Source of the DNA: Dysgonomonas mossii
GTDB lineage: Bacteria > Bacteroidota > Bacteroidia > Bacteroidales > Dysgonomonadaceae
Reading direction: 5' to 3'
Length of the DNA stretch: 64,000 nucleotides
Assembly (NCBI RefSeq): GCF_004569505.1
Contig: NZ_SPPK01000001.1
Location: forward strand, 1,054,001-1,118,000
How positions within the stretch are numbered: the stretch's first letter is position 1; each line of letters starts with the position of its first letter. The position numbers and the translations under genes were made by a program. Shown here one piece after another: positions 61,661 through 64,000 of the stretch. The notes under the pieces are model-generated. The model worked only from the letters and a program-made list of their open reading frames with translations. It did not search any database and was not told the origin of the DNA.

Positions 61661-61974
61661 ATCAGTTTAGAAAAATTCTCTACATCAAGGACAAAAGCAT
61701 GTACAGGAAAAGGATTTTTTGTCTCAATATTACAACTATCAATATCTAAAATAGCCTTGTCTGCTATTTCTTTTGTTACAAAGCTGAAAAGCATTATCGA
61801 ATTAGTTTTTGCATTACTTCCATTCGCTGCAAACCAGCCCAAGTTTTCTTCCTTCTTTTTATATCCGGTGATATTTGTTACACTAAACCGTTTTACTCCG
61901 GCATCATGGAGCAGACTTCCTACCTGCTCCTGATATTCCTTTATACTTAATACAACTAATAGCTTCATAATCAT
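61657..61974 (-). CDS. PII-like small protein linked to RND pump
   Basis: A 105-residue cytoplasmic protein. Its start (IMKLLVVLSIKEYQEQVGSLLHDAGVKRFSV, here in pieces) and end (HAFVLDVENFSKLI) have the beta-alpha-beta layout of the ferredoxin-like PII/CutA superfamily, and I see no enzymatic motif. Translation is coupled to the RND gene by a 4-base overlap and to DUF2892 by another, so its job should concern the pump, for instance sensing a metabolite or metal. The family is not certain; a DUF3240-like PII protein is a possible assignment. Confidence 0.6.
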   Translation of the reverse strand: MIMKLLVVLSIKEYQEQVGSLLHDAGVKRFSVTNITGYKKKEENLGWFAANGSNAKTNSIMLFSFVTKEIADKAILDIDSCNIETKNPFPVHAFVLDVENFSKLI

Positions 61975-64000
61975 TTTACTTTCTTTTTCAACATTTTGAA
62001 ATACAACAGTGGCACAACAATCAGTGTCAACACAGTAGAGGTTATTGTTCCACCCATCAGTGAGATTGCTAACCCTTGGAATATAGGGTCGAATAGAATG
62101 ACGATTGCCCCCAAAACTACGCCTCCTGCAGTCAGTATGATAGGTGTAGTGCGTACAGCTCCGGCTTCAATTACAGCTTGTTTTAATGGAATACCATCTT
62201 TGAGACGTATGTCGATAAAGTCGATAAGCAATACAGAGTTGCGTACCATAATTCCGGCTAAGGCAATAAATCCAATCATAGACGGAGCACTAAAGTAAGC
62301 TCCCATAATCCAGTGGCCGAAAATAATACCAATCAATGATAGAGGTATAGCAGCCAGCTGTACCAATGGTGTGATAAAGTTTTGGAACCATGCGACAATG
62401 AGTACATAGATAATAATTAATACAAATAAGAATGCTAATCCTAAATCGCGGAACACCTCGTATGTTATTTGCCATTCTCCATCCCACTTTAAGGAAAAGT
62501 TGTCTTCATATTTTGGTTGCTTACTATATTCTTCTGATAAAGTGTATCCATCAGGAAGTTTTACCTGAGATAACTTATCCGACACTTCCGTAATAGGATA
62601 TATAGGGCTTTCTAAACTTCCTGCAACTTCGGTTAATATGTAAACTACACGTTTTTGATCTTTGCGGTGAATACTCTTTTCCTTTTCACCTTTAGTGACT
62701 TTCACTAAATCGCTAACGGGAATTGCCATACCTTGTTGATTCACAACTTTCATGCTTAATACATCTTCTATGCTTGATTTCTCTTTTTCTGACAGTTGAA
62801 GTACAATACCTACTTGATTGACTGACGAAGGTTGATGCAATATACCTACAGGCATACCCGATAGAGCCGCTCTCATATTCTGAACTACTTGTGCATTTGG
62901 AATTCCCAATTTCATAGCTTTGTCTTTATCCACCTCAAACTTATATTCAGTCTGAGCATCTTCTACCGACCAATCCACATCAACAACGTTATCTGTCGCA
63001 GTCAGTATATCTTTCACTTGTTTGGCTACAGCTATTTGTTGATCATAGTCAGGACCATATATCTCGGCTGCAATTGTAGACATTACAGGAGGACCGGGCG
63101 GTACCTCTACTATTTTTACATTGGCATTGTATTTTTTGCCGATAGCTTGCAAATCGGCACGCACCGATGTCGCTATATCATGACTCTGTTCGCTACGTTC
63201 TCCTTTGTCAACAAGATTAACCTGTATATCAGCTACATTGTCACCCATTCGCATATCATAGTGGCGAACCAATCCATTGAAGCTGATAGGAGCAGAAGTT
63301 CCCACATAAGTTTGATAATTGGTTACTTTATCATTTCGGCTGATATATACAGCTAATTCTTTAGCTACGGCGGCAGTACGTTCCAAAGTCGTTCCCTCCG
63401 GCATATCTATTACCACTTGAAATTCATTCTTATTGTCGAAAGGCAACATTTTTACCGGAACAGATTTTGTATAAAACAACACAAACGATCCCAGTAAAAC
63501 GACAGTTAAGCCAATCATAAATGTCCAGCGGCGTTTTCTGCTTTCCAAAAACGGTGTTACTATTTTAGCATATAACTTATATATTTTTGTTTCGTGTAAA
63601 TCCAATTCTTTTTCTGCGGAATCCTCTCCTTTTCCATTCTTTTCTTTATGTCTTAAGAATAAGTATCCGAAATATGGAGTCAATGTTAGTGCTACTAGCA
63701 ATGAGAAAATCATGGCTATGGATGCACCTATAGGCATCGGACTCATATATGGCCCCATCATTCCCGATACGAATGCCATGGGCAGTACGGCAGCGATAAC
63801 AGTCAGCGTTGCCAAGATAGTCGGATTCCCTACCTCATTGATAGCATATAGCGCAGCTTGTAACGGTGGTAGTTTTTTCATCTTGAAGTGACGGTGCATA
63901 TTTTCCGCAATCACAATGGAGTCATCCACAACAATACCTGTAACAAACACCAAAGCAAACAGTGTAATACGATTGAGTGTATATCCCAAGAAGTAATAAG
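61971..64000 (-). CDS. RND efflux permease (AcrB/CusA type), partial
   Basis: The 3' part (about 676 residues) of an inner-membrane RND exporter; the frame continues past the window end, where residues YYFLGYTLNRITLF precede the first Met-like codon. A charged transmembrane helix 4 motif, GIVVDDSIVIAEN, carries the two aspartates of the proton relay. A later transmembrane region reads AGIMVRNSVLLIDFIDI, and the end VVPLLYFKMLKKKVK fits RND pumps. The sequence resembles the metal and multidrug branch; substrate is not clear. No adaptor or outer-membrane channel gene is visible within the window. Confidence 0.9.
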   Translation of the reverse strand, partial: YYFLGYTLNRITLFALVFVTGIVVDDSIVIAENMHRHFKMKKLPPLQAALYAINEVGNPTILATLTVIAAVLPMAFVSGMMGPYMSPMPIGASIAMIFSLLVALTLTPYFGYLFLRHKEKNGKGEDSAEKELDLHETKIYKLYAKIVTPFLESRKRRWTFMIGLTVVLLGSFVLFYTKSVPVKMLPFDNKNEFQVVIDMPEGTTLERTAAVAKELAVYISRNDKVTNYQTYVGTSAPISFNGLVRHYDMRMGDNVADIQVNLVDKGERSEQSHDIATSVRADLQAIGKKYNANVKIVEVPPGPPVMSTIAAEIYGPDYDQQIAVAKQVKDILTATDNVVDVDWSVEDAQTEYKFEVDKDKAMKLGIPNAQVVQNMRAALSGMPVGILHQPSSVNQVGIVLQLSEKEKSSIEDVLSMKVVNQQGMAIPVSDLVKVTKGEKEKSIHRKDQKRVVYILTEVAGSLESPIYPITEVSDKLSQVKLPDGYTLSEEYSKQPKYEDNFSLKWDGEWQITYEVFRDLGLAFLFVLIIIYVLIVAWFQNFITPLVQLAAIPLSLIGIIFGHWIMGAYFSAPSMIGFIALAGIMVRNSVLLIDFIDIRLKDGIPLKQAVIEAGAVRTTPIILTAGGVVLGAIVILFDPIFQGLAISLMGGTITSTVLTLIVVPLLYFKMLKKKVK

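Noticed and set aside
1..64000. CRISPR arrays, tRNA, rRNA, insertion sequences, phage or integrase genes
   Set aside because: Looked for and not seen: no regularly spaced repeats, no cloverleaf pattern noticed and no transposase or integrase product among the genes.

Overview
This 64 kb window comes from a low-GC member of the Bacteroidetes, most likely a plant-glycan-degrading Bacteroidales (Dysgonomonas- or Bacteroides-like). The evidence is four SusC-type receptors, four SusD-type lipoproteins, STN/FecR/ECF signalling, candidate promoters of the Bacteroidetes type (TAnnTTTG -7 element), and few Shine-Dalgarno sequences. No rRNA, tRNA, insertion sequence, phage gene or CRISPR array was seen. 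Genus assignment is inference.

Region 1 (1-10545, + strand) is a xylan utilisation operon with the xusA-xusB-xusC-xusD-xusE-xyn10C layout: two SusC/SusD pairs, a DUF1735-type surface lipoprotein and a GH10 xylanase whose catalytic domain is split by inserted carbohydrate-binding modules. Region 2 (11000-18364, - strand) converges on it and is an arabinose operon: araD, a secreted GH51 arabinofuranosidase, araA, araB and a sodium/sugar symporter. Together they suit arabinoxylan: xylan capture and cutting, arabinose release, uptake and conversion to xylulose 5-phosphate.

Region 3 (18783-42401) is a large polysaccharide utilisation locus headed by a divergent LacI regulator. It encodes a GH78 alpha-L-rhamnosidase, SusC/SusD, a GH2 beta-mannosidase-like enzyme, a ROK sugar kinase, a close GmhA (sedoheptulose-7-phosphate isomerase) homologue, an unassigned clan GH-A hydrolase, a leucine-rich-repeat lipoprotein, an MFS sugar transporter, two tandem GH36 alpha-galactosidases and an exported endonuclease/exonuclease/phosphatase-fold protein. 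A kinase plus GmhA inside a glycan locus is the most unusual feature here. It suggests salvage of a manno-configured sugar, possibly a heptose, and the combined Man/Rha/Gal specificities resemble some bacterial O-antigens.

Region 4 (42433-49968, - strand) is a beta-glucan-type locus (FecR, STN-SusC, SusD, GH16) with its ECF sigma gene at the distal end. Region 5 is a lone KamA-like radical SAM gene (50447-51781). Region 6 (51858-54535) is an arsR-arsC-acr3-arsM arsenic operon with a large operator dyad. Region 7 (54665-57788) is a thiM-thiE-tenA-thiD operon under a TPP riboswitch with a visible terminator. Region 8 (57961-59798) is a small thiol/metal operon (DUF6132, rhodanese, DUF2892-like, lipoprotein thioredoxin, MarR, HMA). 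The end of the window holds a methyltransferase, an outer-membrane phospholipase A, and an RND efflux pump translationally linked to a PII-like protein and a DUF2892 membrane protein.
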